From contig JANQHE010000057.1 in the NCBI GenBank assembly GCA_028282785.1, positions 1 to 64,000 on the forward strand: 64,000 nucleotides of DNA, in the 5' to 3' direction. Below, one piece after another: positions 17,253 through 26,594 of the stretch; positions within the stretch are counted from its first letter, which is position 1, and the number at the start of each line of letters is the position of its first letter. The stretch is from Bacteroidales bacterium. Lineage in GTDB: Bacteria; Bacteroidota; Bacteroidia; Bacteroidales; UBA12077. A program made the position numbers and the translations under genes. The notes under the pieces were generated by a model. That model was not told the DNA's origin. It searched no databases and saw only the letters and a program-made list of their open reading frames with translations.

Positions 17253-19643
17253 ATGTTTAAGCATACGTTAAAGCTATTTCTAAGAGGCCTGCTGAATAAT
17301 AAAATATATTACCTGATTAATTTATTAGGTTTAGGAGTGGCGCTTGCATCAGCTTTTCTCATTCTTCTTTTTATTATTCATGAGGTTGATTTTGATAAGT
17401 TTCATGAGAAGAAAGATCTAATATACAGAATAAACACAAGTTTTAAATGGGGAGTAGGCCAAGAATCTAAAGTTACTTCATCTTCGGCTTTAATGAAATC
17501 GCACTTGATAAATAATTTTCCTGAAATAGAGAGCGTCACAAGAGTGTTTGATGGTAAACATTGGGGGGATGGCCAGTTAATAAAGAATAAGGATGATTGG
17601 CTCATGGAAGATAATTTTATGTTTGTTGACAAAGAATTCTTAAATATTTTTACGTATCCAATTTTATATGGTAATAAATCTAAGGCATTAAACGATAAAA
17701 ACTCTTTATTAATCTCAGAAAGAGTGGCTATTAAATATTTTGGTATTAATAATCCGGTAGGAAAGACCCTTAGGATTAAAAACAACCAACTAATCAAAGA
17801 CTATATTATTACTGCTGTATTTAAGAATATTCCCACAAATTCAACATTTCAAGCAGATTTTATATCTAGTTTTGAGCTAATTGAACCAAACTATTCAGGC
17901 TTGGGCTGGAATTTATCTAACTTTCAACAATATATTCTTCTTAGAGAAAATTCTGTGAGTACTGAAGTTGAAAAAAAGATAAATAATCTTTTTTCCAAAC
18001 TACATCCTGATTTACCTTATAACTATTCTCTGCAGAATCTTACTGATATATATTTTAATTCAGGCGATTTAGTATGGTATAGTTTGGCCCGGGGAAATAA
18101 AAAAACTGTTAAATTATTTACGGTAATATCATTAATAATTATACTTATTGCAAGTATTAACTATATGATTCTTTCCACTGCAAAAGGCGTAAGCAGGAAT
18201 TTAGAAATAGGAATACGAAAGGTTACAGGTGCCTCAAGGTGGCTAATTATTAAACAAATATTAATCGAAACATTTCTTTTTATTGTTTTGGTTTTTCCAT
18301 TGGCCCTAATGATTTCTGAAATACTATTACCCTTAATCAATACCCTGCTAAACAGGCAAATGAAAATAGCTTATTTCGAAAATTTAACATACCTTTTTGG
18401 TTTAACAGGAATTTTGATAGTAATTGGCTTATTGGCTGCAAGTTATATATCTGTTTATTTATCTCGATTTAAACCTGAAGATATCTTAAAAAGAAAATTT
18501 ACTATAAAACATGGAAGCCCGTATTTTCGTAAAATCTTAATTTCTGTTCAACTAATTGCCTTTGTGTGTTTATTTACTTTTTCAGGAGTTATAATACTCC
18601 AGGTTAATTATGTTACTAAAACCGATATTGGTTTTAATAAAGAAAAAATATTGGCTTTAGTCCCTCCTCATAGGCATGAAATTAAAGAATATTCAAAATT
18701 CACTGAGAGCATTAAGCGTAATCCTATGATCGAATCCGTATCACAGGTTGCATCCGGGTTATTTACATCAACAAAGGTTACTCAAAATATATCAAAGCCT
18801 GAAAACCCTGAAAAAGAAGTTTCTTCACATTTTTTTGCTGTAGATTATAATTTTTTAAAAGCGCTTGACCTTAAATTGTTGAATGGTAGAGATTTTAATC
18901 CAAATTCTACCTCAGACCATGGTAAATTTATAATAAACGAAACAACAGCAAAAGAATTAGAATTAGATGTAAATAAGGATATGTTTATTAAGACAGGAGG
19001 GCATACTGTTGAGGTAATTGGTGTTGTTAAAGATTTTTATATTAATTCTTTGCATAGCAAAATTCCACCCTTGATTATAGGATTAAAACCGGATGGTTTT
19101 GCTGTTACACAAGTAGTTGTTAAAGTAAATGATACAAATGATTTTAGTAAGTTAACTAAATTCTGTTTAGAACAATGGGAAGAAAATGGTACCGGAGGAG
19201 TATTGAATTATTATTTTATGGAAGATAAAGTTTTACAATTATATAACAAGGATAAAAAGTTTGGGAATACAATTGTATTTTTTACTTTATTAACCATCAT
19301 AATCGCCTTTTTAGGATTGTTTGGTATTTCATTATTTATTTCAAAGCAAAGAAATAAGGAAGTAGCTATTCATAAAACGTATGGCGCTACATTAAAAAAT
19401 ATCTTTCTATTAATTTCTAGAGAGTTTATAGTGATTGTTGTAATCGCTAATATAATATCATGGCCAATAGCTTATAAATTATCAGTAAACTGGTTAATGA
19501 ATTATTCTTATGGAATTAGTTTCCCATATATAATTCTTTTAATAGTATTTATAATTTCACTATTGTTTATACTATTTGTTGTTGGCTTAAATGCATTAAA
19601 GGTTGCAAGTCAAAATCCGGCAGATATTATTAGAAACGAATAA
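17253..19643 (+). CDS. FtsX/MacB-like ABC transporter permease (first of two)
   Basis: The 796-residue protein has the double MacB layout common in Bacteroidota: a membrane helix at about 20-42, a MacB-type periplasmic domain (about 45-270), three helices with the FtsX core (about 285-420, containing SRNLEIGIRKVTGASRWLII), another helix near 430, a second periplasmic domain (about 455-665), and a final FtsX core (about 675-795, ending QNPADIIRNE). Such proteins move lipids, lipoproteins or peptides or transmit force across the envelope with a separate ATPase, which is absent from this window. The gene is divergent from the NtrC-type regulator and is its likely target. The next gene is a close paralogue 30 bases downstream. 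Confidence 0.9.
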   Translation: MFKHTLKLFLRGLLNNKIYYLINLLGLGVALASAFLILLFIIHEVDFDKFHEKKDLIYRINTSFKWGVGQESKVTSSSALMKSHLINNFPEIESVTRVFDGKHWGDGQLIKNKDDWLMEDNFMFVDKEFLNIFTYPILYGNKSKALNDKNSLLISERVAIKYFGINNPVGKTLRIKNNQLIKDYIITAVFKNIPTNSTFQADFISSFELIEPNYSGLGWNLSNFQQYILLRENSVSTEVEKKINNLFSKLHPDLPYNYSLQNLTDIYFNSGDLVWYSLARGNKKTVKLFTVISLIIILIASINYMILSTAKGVSRNLEIGIRKVTGASRWLIIKQILIETFLFIVLVFPLALMISEILLPLINTLLNRQMKIAYFENLTYLFGLTGILIVIGLLAASYISVYLSRFKPEDILKRKFTIKHGSPYFRKILISVQLIAFVCLFTFSGVIILQVNYVTKTDIGFNKEKILALVPPHRHEIKEYSKFTESIKRNPMIESVSQVASGLFTSTKVTQNISKPENPEKEVSSHFFAVDYNFLKALDLKLLNGRDFNPNSTSDHGKFIINETTAKELELDVNKDMFIKTGGHTVEVIGVVKDFYINSLHSKIPPLIIGLKPDGFAVTQVVVKVNDTNDFSKLTKFCLEQWEENGTGGVLNYYFMEDKVLQLYNKDKKFGNTIVFFTLLTIIIAFLGLFGISLFISKQRNKEVAIHKTYGATLKNIFLLISREFIVIVVIANIISWPIAYKLSVNWLMNYSYGISFPYIILLIVFIISLLFILFVVGLNALKVASQNPADIIRNE

Positions 19644-19673
19644 TAAATAAAATGACAATTAAATTAATACATT

Positions 19674-22058
19674 ATGTTTAAACATACATTCAAATTATTT
19701 TTTAGAGACTTGATAAATAATAAAATTTATTACCTGATCAATTTATTAGGCTTAAGCGTAGCATTAGCTTCCGCATTTTTAATATTACTTTTTGTTTTTC
19801 ATGAAATCAATTTTGATAGGTTCCATCAGAACCGAAAGGATATATACAGAATTAATTTAAGCCTGAAGTATGGTGATAAGGATGTAAAGCTTGCTTCTGC
19901 ATCACTTCCAATGAAACCTTATTTAACAAGTGAATTTCCGGAGATTAAGAAAGTTACAAGGGTTTTTAACGGGAGATCCTGGGGTGATGGCCAATTAGTT
20001 AAAAATGGAGAGAATTGGATTAAGGAAGATAATTTCATGTTTGTGGATAATGAGTTTTTTGAGATTTTTACTTATCCGGTTATTAATGGAAAGAAGTCTG
20101 GCAATATATTAGAAACTAATACCATATTAATATCGGAAAAAGCAGCATTAAAGTATTTTGGAGAAGAAAATCCGGTGGGTAAAGTAATAACCGTTAAAAA
20201 CAATTCCCGAACCATCAATTATACAATAGTTTCAGTCTTTAAGGAGATTCCTGCAAATTCAACTTTTCAGGCAAGCTTTATAGCTGATTTTAGATTGGTT
20301 GAATCGAGGTATGAAAAAAGAGGCTGGCTAGCTTCTAATTTTATGCAATACATTCTTTTAGATCAAAATACCGATAAAGCTATGATAGAGAAAAAAATAA
20401 ATGATTTCTTTGAGAAGAAACATCCTGATCGTACAATTGTATATTCATTGCAAAGTATTCTGGATGTTTACTTTGGTTCGGATGACCTGGATTGGTATCG
20501 CCTGGCACAAGGAAATGAAAAAACCGTAAGTTTGTTTTCGATCATATCATTTTTAATTATCCTGATAGCGTGTATAAATTATATGATACTTTCAACGGCA
20601 AAAGGAGTAAGCCGTAATTTAGAGATTGGAATTAGAAAGGTTATTGGAGCTACCAGATATAATATTATTAATCAAATATTAATCGAAACATTTCTTTTTA
20701 TTATTATAGTTTTTCCTTTTGCTCTTATGATTTCGGAGTTATTACTCCCGTTAATTAATCATTTACTGAACAGAAATATGGAAATAAAATACCTTGAGAA
20801 TGTGCCATATTTATTAGGGATAATAGGAATTCTTATTCTTGTGGGTATTCTTTCTTCAGGTTATATTTCCCAGTTCTTATCACGTTTTAAACCGGAAGAT
20901 ATTTTAAAAAGACGATTTACCGCTAAATATGGTAAATCAGTATTTAGAAAAGTATTAATATCATTACAATTAGTGGTTTTTGTTATTTTATTAATATTTT
21001 CCGGAGTAATAATTCTTCAGATTAATTTTGTGCAAAAATCAAATATTGGCTACTCCACAGATAAATTGTTAGCTTTAGTTCCTCCGCATAGACATGATAT
21101 ATTTGAATATGATCTATTTGTTAACAGTATTAAATCTTCTTCATTGATTGAAACAGTTACCCAGGTTTCGTCAGGTTTATATTCTTCAACGCAAGGCTCA
21201 AGGAATATTACAAGCTTAGACGATCCGGAGAACATAATTCAGGCCCAGCTTTTTGCTGCTGATCATTTATATCTTGAAACATTTGACCTTAAGCTGATAA
21301 AAGGAAGGAATTTTAATCCGGAAAATTTGTCTGATAAAAATAAGTATATCATAAATGAAACTGCAATAAAAGAATTAGGAATAAAGAGTGATGCAGGTTC
21401 CTTTTTTACCTATGAGGATGAAATCGCCGAAATTATAGGAATTGTAAAAGACTTTCACATTGGTTCTTTTCATGAAAAAATCCCTCCGTTAATTATAGGT
21501 TTAAATGATGGTTATTTTATTAATCATATTGTGGTTAAATATACGTCAGATGAGACATTAAGCGAAACTATTAATTTATGCCTGAAGAATTGGGAAGAAT
21601 ACGGAAGAGGTGGCACTTTAAAATATTATTTCATTGAAGACAAAATTTCACAAATGTATGACGCCGATAAAAAGTTCGGAGATACAATTATATTTTTTAC
21701 TGCCCTAGCAATAATAATTGCATCTTTAGGATTGTACGGAATTTCATTATTTATTTCAAAGCAAAGAAATAAAGAGGCAGGCATACATAAAACCTTTGGG
21801 GCAAAATTCAGGAATATATTTATGTTGATCTCAAAAGAGTTTTTAATCCTGGTAATTTTAGCCAATATTATTTCGTTTCCGGTTGCATTTAAATTATCGC
21901 AAAATTGGCTTATGAATTATTCATACCGAATAAATTTCCCAATATTTATACCGGTTGTTGTTTTGTTGTTATCTGTAATCTTTATTGTATTGGTAGTAGG
22001 AACAAATGCCATAAAAGTTGCAAATCAAAACCCGGCAAATATTATGCGTTATGAATAA
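19674..22058 (+). CDS. FtsX/MacB-like ABC transporter permease (second, tandem paralogue)
   Basis: This 794-residue protein has the same layout as the preceding one and matches it along its whole length, from MFKHTFKLFFRDLINNKIY to NQNPANIMRYE. The FtsX signature SRNLEIGIRKVIGATRYNII and the final KQRNKEAGIHKTFGAKFRNIF are present. By eye roughly two thirds of residues are identical to the first copy, with the periplasmic parts most divergent, so this is an old tandem duplication. The two may form a heterodimer or handle different cargo. No ATPase or membrane-fusion partner is encoded beside them; the energising ATPase must be elsewhere. Confidence 0.9.
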   Translation: MFKHTFKLFFRDLINNKIYYLINLLGLSVALASAFLILLFVFHEINFDRFHQNRKDIYRINLSLKYGDKDVKLASASLPMKPYLTSEFPEIKKVTRVFNGRSWGDGQLVKNGENWIKEDNFMFVDNEFFEIFTYPVINGKKSGNILETNTILISEKAALKYFGEENPVGKVITVKNNSRTINYTIVSVFKEIPANSTFQASFIADFRLVESRYEKRGWLASNFMQYILLDQNTDKAMIEKKINDFFEKKHPDRTIVYSLQSILDVYFGSDDLDWYRLAQGNEKTVSLFSIISFLIILIACINYMILSTAKGVSRNLEIGIRKVIGATRYNIINQILIETFLFIIIVFPFALMISELLLPLINHLLNRNMEIKYLENVPYLLGIIGILILVGILSSGYISQFLSRFKPEDILKRRFTAKYGKSVFRKVLISLQLVVFVILLIFSGVIILQINFVQKSNIGYSTDKLLALVPPHRHDIFEYDLFVNSIKSSSLIETVTQVSSGLYSSTQGSRNITSLDDPENIIQAQLFAADHLYLETFDLKLIKGRNFNPENLSDKNKYIINETAIKELGIKSDAGSFFTYEDEIAEIIGIVKDFHIGSFHEKIPPLIIGLNDGYFINHIVVKYTSDETLSETINLCLKNWEEYGRGGTLKYYFIEDKISQMYDADKKFGDTIIFFTALAIIIASLGLYGISLFISKQRNKEAGIHKTFGAKFRNIFMLISKEFLILVILANIISFPVAFKLSQNWLMNYSYRINFPIFIPVVVLLLSVIFIVLVVGTNAIKVANQNPANIMRYE

Positions 22059-22466
22059 TGACACCTGTTTACAATCAAGGTAGCTATGTAATTTTAACGA
22101 TTTTCCCGGTAAATATTGCAGCACCTGAACTTTATAGCGTTTTAAAACAATAAAGTTTAGCGGATAATAAAGTGCCCGAACTAACTAAATCACTATGGAT
22201 TTTCAATCGATAGGTTTGGGTTACAAATGAAATTCGTTTAGTAAGCATCAAAAAAAACAATATTCAATTTTCAAAAAATCAAATGTCAAAATCCTAAACA
22301 TTATCAGCTAATTATTAATGAGCCGGTCCTTAATATTAGACTTTGAATATTATGTTTTGTGATTTATTTGGAATTTGGATATTGTAAATTGTGATTTTAA
22401 TTAAAGTTTGTAGAAACTAAAGTAGTTGCAATGAAATTGCAGGGTTTTAGCTATTAACTAAAAAAT
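22059..22466. other. Intergenic region without visible genes
   Basis: About 400 AT-rich bases lie between the second permease and the lipoprotein fragment. I see no convincing open frame, promoter match or strong hairpin. Confidence 0.5.
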
Positions 22467-22554
22467 AAAATTAATTATACATAAAAAAATTTTATTCGTG
22501 TGTTTCTGCCTAACCGTTGTACTTTTTTCCTGCCAAAAAGAAGAATTGTCCAAA
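22467..22554 (+). pseudogene. Truncated, frameshifted copy of the start of the 25169 lipoprotein gene
   Basis: Bases 22467-22552 match 25155-25239, which hold the leader and first 23 or so codons of the NlpC-like lipoprotein gene. In this copy the G of the start codon is deleted (ATAAAAAAATTTT against ATGAAAAAAATTTT), which destroys the start and shifts the frame. The signal-peptide codons remain recognisable (LTVVLFSCQKEEL). After about 22554 the similarity stops and repeat DNA begins. It is a dead fragment of a duplication. Confidence 0.8.
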
Positions 22555-22571
22555 AAATCAAAACCTACCTT

Positions 22572-22683
22572 CATTACGAGGAGAAACGACGAAGCCTGCC
22601 TGCAGCAGGCAGGTAATTTATTGATTACAAGAATAAACAGATTGCTTCATCCTGACTATAAATGTCAGGATGAAGCAATGACG
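22572..22683. repeat. REP/BIME-like palindromic repeat unit
   Basis: The unit starts at ATTACGAGGAGAAACGACGA and contains two strong hairpins. The first, 22595-22613, is CCTGCCTGC-A-GCAGGCAGG. The second, 22641-22679, has perfect 16-base arms (ATTGCTTCATCCTGAC and GTCAGGATGAAGCAAT) around a 7-base loop. The ends CGACGAAGC and GAAGCAATGACG are of a form I know as interspersed palindromic repeats in Bacteroidota. It lies between the lipoprotein fragment and the 3' end of the S9 peptidase gene and may also end transcripts there. Confidence 0.7.
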
Positions 22684-22716
22684 TTTTCGAGTTTTTTTGG
22701 ACAGTTCTTTTTTAAC

Positions 22717-24846
22717 TTATTCTTTTAAATGCTGATCAAGCCAGTCAAAAAAGGTTCTTTGCCATAAAATTCCATTTTGCGGTTTTAACACCCAATGATT
22801 TTCCTCCGGAAAATAAAGGAAACGAGCTTTAACTCCCACTAATCGTGCCGAATTGAATGCAGCCATTCCCTGTGAATAAGGAACACGGTAATCCCTGCCT
22901 CCATGAATCACTAAAATTGGCGTATCCCAGTTTTGAACAAAATGATGGGGTGAACCTGCATACGATTTCATCGCAACTTTATTATCTTTTTCCCATGGTG
23001 CCCCTCCTTTTTCCCAGGTATCAAAAAACGACTCCTCAGTTGTCATATATTCCATTTCGGAATGAAATACTCCGCAATGTGCAATAAAGGTTTTAAACCG
23101 TTTATTATGGTTACCTGCCAACCAAAATACCGAGAACCCTCCAAAACTTGCACCTATCGCTCCCAACCTTTCTTCATCAACATAAGGTTCTTTTTTAACT
23201 TCATCAATAGCTGACAGCAAATCTTTCATTGCCTGCCCGCTGTTATCTTTACTAATCTGGTCTGTCCACTCCTGACCGTTTGTTAATACTCCACGGCGGT
23301 TTGGAGCTACAATCACATAAGCATTTGAAGCCATAATCGAAAAATTCCAACGATAACTCCAGAATTGACTCAGTGGAGATTGTGGCCCTCCTTCACAATA
23401 TAAAATTCCAGGATACTTTTTATTTTCATCAAAATGAGGCGGTTTAATAACCCAGGTTAACATATCTTTTCCATCGGTAGTTTTTACATATCGTTTTTCA
23501 ACCGTTGGCATGGTAAGCTGGTCAAGAATATGTTTATTCTCAAAACTTAACTCTGATTCCTCTCCGGATTCAGGATTTATAACATAGATCTCCTGAGGTT
23601 TTACCATAGAAACTTTTGTGCCTATAAGTTTATCTCCTGCCATAGCAACAGAATGATAATCATGCATGCCTTCCGTAATAGCTTTGATCTCTCCTGTTTC
23701 CAGATCCAGCTTATGAATTTGATGCGTAGCAAAAACACCAGCAACAAAATATATTGATTTTCCATCTTCTGTCCATTGCATGCCAAAAGGGCTATGGTCG
23801 AAATTTTCCGAATAATTTTTTCTTTCGCCGGTAGTTAAATCTTCAATAAACAGCCTTTGCTTATCAGCCTCGAAACCTGCACGTTCCATACTTAGCCAGG
23901 CCAGTTTTGTGCCATCGGGTGAATAAAGGGGTTGCCAGTCGTAACCAGGCATTCCTTCTGTAAAATTCTTTGTTTCGCCTGTTTCAAGGTTATATAAATA
24001 AACATCAGAGTTGGTGCTTAAGGAATATTCTTTACCTCTTAATTTTTTGCAAGTATAAGCTATCGTTTTACTATCCGGGCTCCAGTTAATTTCTTCGATC
24101 CCTCCAAACGGCATTAAAGGAGATTCAAATGGTTCTCCTTCCATTATATCCATAGCGTTTTCAACATTCCCGTTTATAAGGTCCGCAACAAAAATATGCC
24201 CGTAGTAACCATCTTCCCATACATCCCAGTGGCGGTACATAATATCGTCGTACAATTTTGCATCAGCTAAGGGTAAGTCTTCATGCAAATCATGAACATT
24301 TTTATCCACCTTAACATCGCAAGTAAATAAAATTTTATCTCCGCTCGGAGCCAGTTTGATATTGGTAATACTTTCCGGCTCGTTGGAAACTTGCACCTTG
24401 CCTGTTCCGTCAGGGTTCATCGACCATATTTGCATTCCATTTCCTTTTTCAGCTGCTGCCAGATAATAGATCTTTTTTCCATCTACCGCCCAAATTGCAG
24501 CATATTCGCCTCCCGCCGTTTTTGTAAGTTGAGTTGGCTCGCCTCCCTTTACAGGTAAAGTAAATAATTCACGGTTACTTTTATTTTGTTCCTTTGAGTA
24601 ATAAGATACTCCGTAAAGTAAAGTTTTTCCGTCAGGTGATACCTGAACATCGCCTAAACGCCCGAATGACCAAAGAACCTCCGGAGTCATTAAGTCCGAT
24701 TCCAGTTTTATATCCGATTTTCCGATCATCGGGGCCTCGTCTTTAACCATAGAGTTGCAGCACGATAACAACCCCGTTATTATTCCTGCTGACAATAACA
24801 GAAATAAGCCTTGAAAAATAAAGGGCTTTTTAAGATTTAATTTCAT
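22717..24846 (-). CDS. S9 family prolyl-oligopeptidase-like serine peptidase
   Basis: The 709-residue protein has a signal segment with a lipobox-like LLSCC at about 25-30. A beta-propeller follows (about 50-420, repeated SPDGKTLLYGV, SPDSKTIAYT, SPDGTKLAWLS motifs), then an alpha/beta-hydrolase domain. The catalytic triad is visible: Ser567 in GASFGGFS, Asp652 in HGGRDYRVP, His684 in EENHWVLKP. This is the dipeptidyl/acylaminoacyl-peptidase arrangement, releasing short units from peptides that enter the propeller, probably at the outer periplasmic face. The gene stands alone. It is bracketed by a dead and an intact copy of a lipoprotein gene start, so the locus was rearranged. Confidence 0.93.
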   Translation of the reverse strand: MKLNLKKPFIFQGLFLLLSAGIITGLLSCCNSMVKDEAPMIGKSDIKLESDLMTPEVLWSFGRLGDVQVSPDGKTLLYGVSYYSKEQNKSNRELFTLPVKGGEPTQLTKTAGGEYAAIWAVDGKKIYYLAAAEKGNGMQIWSMNPDGTGKVQVSNEPESITNIKLAPSGDKILFTCDVKVDKNVHDLHEDLPLADAKLYDDIMYRHWDVWEDGYYGHIFVADLINGNVENAMDIMEGEPFESPLMPFGGIEEINWSPDSKTIAYTCKKLRGKEYSLSTNSDVYLYNLETGETKNFTEGMPGYDWQPLYSPDGTKLAWLSMERAGFEADKQRLFIEDLTTGERKNYSENFDHSPFGMQWTEDGKSIYFVAGVFATHQIHKLDLETGEIKAITEGMHDYHSVAMAGDKLIGTKVSMVKPQEIYVINPESGEESELSFENKHILDQLTMPTVEKRYVKTTDGKDMLTWVIKPPHFDENKKYPGILYCEGGPQSPLSQFWSYRWNFSIMASNAYVIVAPNRRGVLTNGQEWTDQISKDNSGQAMKDLLSAIDEVKKEPYVDEERLGAIGASFGGFSVFWLAGNHNKRFKTFIAHCGVFHSEMEYMTTEESFFDTWEKGGAPWEKDNKVAMKSYAGSPHHFVQNWDTPILVIHGGRDYRVPYSQGMAAFNSARLVGVKARFLYFPEENHWVLKPQNGILWQRTFFDWLDQHLKE

Positions 24847-25154
24847 GGTAGTACGTTTTATTTAGTTAATTGAGTAATTATGTTATGAAAGTATGGACGA
24901 AATTAACGAAAGAAGGATTAAAAATCAAATCGGTAAAACAGAAACAGGTTGAGTTATTATGATAACAAAGTTTAGGTGAAATTTACGTTTTTTGTTTTGC
25001 AATATTAAACTACGATTTATAAGCTTAGGAACATCTTCTTTCGAACTTCCATTTTTGAACTATAATAAAAAAATCTGGGTTTATGTCCGAAAATAGTTTA
25101 ACTTTTCATATATAACTTATAGCTTAGCCAAAAGCTAAAGTAATTTGTAATATT
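24847..25154. other. Divergent intergenic region
   Basis: These 308 bases hold the promoters of the S9 peptidase (minus) and the lipoprotein gene (plus). A small inverted repeat TAGCTT-N6-AAGCTA is at 25120-25137, about 32 bases before the lipoprotein start. I see no exact TAnnTTTG match that I would assign to either gene. Confidence 0.4.
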
Positions 25155-25168
25155 AAAATTAATTAAAC

Positions 25169-26314
25169 ATGAAAAAAATTTTATTAGTGTGTTTCAGCCT
25201 GACCGTTATACTTTTTTCCTGTCAAAAAGAAGAACTGTTAGTAGATAACGAAATTCCTTCCGAACAGGAATCATACAGTACCAATCTCGTTCGCGGTGAT
25301 GAACCAACCGGCGATCATATTCAAATTGGTGCAGTTGATAATTTATACAATTGTTTTGGCCTTGCGTTTACACTGTGCGAAACCGGATTTAAAGAAATTG
25401 GTGATGGTTTTAGTTTTTACAACGACTACGTCCAAACAGGTATTTTTAAAGAAGGAGGGTTACACCCATCCAAAGTGCTTTATTGGAGTGATGCAACATC
25501 TTATGCAGCTAAAGACCCCACAGGAATTACTCATGCTGCAATGATAACGGACGGAGATGTTGTCCGTTCCAAAGAAGGCGGAGGTGCCCTGTACCAAAAC
25601 AGCATTTACTATTATTACCTGGATCCGACCGTTTCTTCATATAGTTACTTAAGAAGATATTCCTTAAACATGGATCTGATAATTAGTAACCCTGATCCTG
25701 AAAACGGGGATGTTTTTACAGTAAGGACAAATGGCCATGCTCCTGGTGTAACATATCACTGGAGCTGCACACCAAGCAACGTAGTCCAGTTTTATGCAGA
25801 ACCTTCGGGATATTCAGCTACATTTAAAATAGTAAGCGATGATTATGAGCAGGTAACGATAACTCTACGGGCTACACACCAAACAGCGCCAACAGGCGAT
25901 GGCTCACATAGAAAAGCGTTTCCGGTTACTGTTACAGGCAACAAAAGGTTTACCGTTGGAACACCTCCCCCGCCACCTCCTCCCCCGCTAACTGCCGGTT
26001 TTTCAGGAAGTACTTCAATTCCCGTAAACGGAACCGGATCGTGGACAGCAACAGCAAGTGGTGGTGTAAGCCCATATTCATATTCGTGGTGGCTGAAAAG
26101 AAGTGATGGCTCCACCGGTGAGGCTTATGTAGTTGGTACCGGCCCAAATCTTTTCTTAATGTCTGTTCCTAATAACAGCAAAGCCAAACAACCTATAAAT
26201 GTTACAAATTTCGATCTGTACCTAAAAGTATGGGATAGCGATAATGCTGTTTATCAAACCAGTGTACGTAAAATTACCGCATATGGCGATGTAAACCTGG
26301 TTTCTATGTACTGA
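25169..26314 (+). CDS. Lipoprotein with papain/NlpC-like N-terminal domain and PKD-like C-terminal domains
   Basis: The 381-residue protein is a predicted lipoprotein (lipobox VILFSC, Cys18). At about 55-150 it has NLYNCFGLAFTLC, then THAAMITDGDVVRSKEGG about 80 residues later: a Cys followed by a His in a beta context, as in NlpC/P60, CHAP and related papain-fold hydrolases. Two beta-sandwich domains follow (about 165-255 and 275-380), the second with the PKD/SprB-like phrase GGVSPYSYSWW, and they are joined by a run of eight prolines (TPPPPPPPP). It could act on peptide bonds outside the outer membrane, but catalysis is inferred. The first codons are duplicated as a dead fragment at 22467. 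Confidence 0.6.
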   Translation: MKKILLVCFSLTVILFSCQKEELLVDNEIPSEQESYSTNLVRGDEPTGDHIQIGAVDNLYNCFGLAFTLCETGFKEIGDGFSFYNDYVQTGIFKEGGLHPSKVLYWSDATSYAAKDPTGITHAAMITDGDVVRSKEGGGALYQNSIYYYYLDPTVSSYSYLRRYSLNMDLIISNPDPENGDVFTVRTNGHAPGVTYHWSCTPSNVVQFYAEPSGYSATFKIVSDDYEQVTITLRATHQTAPTGDGSHRKAFPVTVTGNKRFTVGTPPPPPPPPLTAGFSGSTSIPVNGTGSWTATASGGVSPYSYSWWLKRSDGSTGEAYVVGTGPNLFLMSVPNNSKAKQPINVTNFDLYLKVWDSDNAVYQTSVRKITAYGDVNLVSMY

Positions 26315-26454
26315 TACAGGCGGGTTTAACAAACAACCAAATACCTTTACGGAATAACAGGGATATACTACCTATTCCTGGTTATGAAATAAAGAATAAT
26401 TTTAATGAAGTTAAGAATTCTGGGAGTAAGATAAATGATTTTATAGTACGGTGA

Positions 26455-26575
26455 ATATATAACAAAGTGGGCAAAGGCGGACTTCAAACTTATTAAATTG
26501 TGATAATTTTGAAGTGGGGTACAACTCCAAAATTTAGTGCTTTTACGCCCATTTTGTATATATATTTGTTTACAA
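26455..26575. repeat. attC-like imperfect inverted repeat (element A)
   Basis: The outer arms are ATATATAACAAAGTGGGC at 26455-26472 and GCCCATTTTGTATATATAT near 26547-26565. The inner arms are ACTTCAAA (about 26480) and TTTTGAAGT (about 26507). The whole folds into one long, interrupted hairpin of about 110-120 bases directly after the 3' end of the nuclease-like gene. Its outer arm resembles those of the elements at 30647 and 34471 (ATA..CAAATGGGC). Confidence 0.55.
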
Positions 26576-26594
26576 TGAGCATTGACTCAATTTT

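Noticed and set aside
22498-22728. 76-codon frame with a lipoprotein-like start
   Set aside because: The signal-peptide part is a dead copy of the 25169 gene with its true start destroyed, and the remainder is translated repeat DNA.
25950-26147. Antisense open frames over the lipoprotein gene
   Set aside because: They arise opposite the proline- and serine-rich coding strand and have no start signals.
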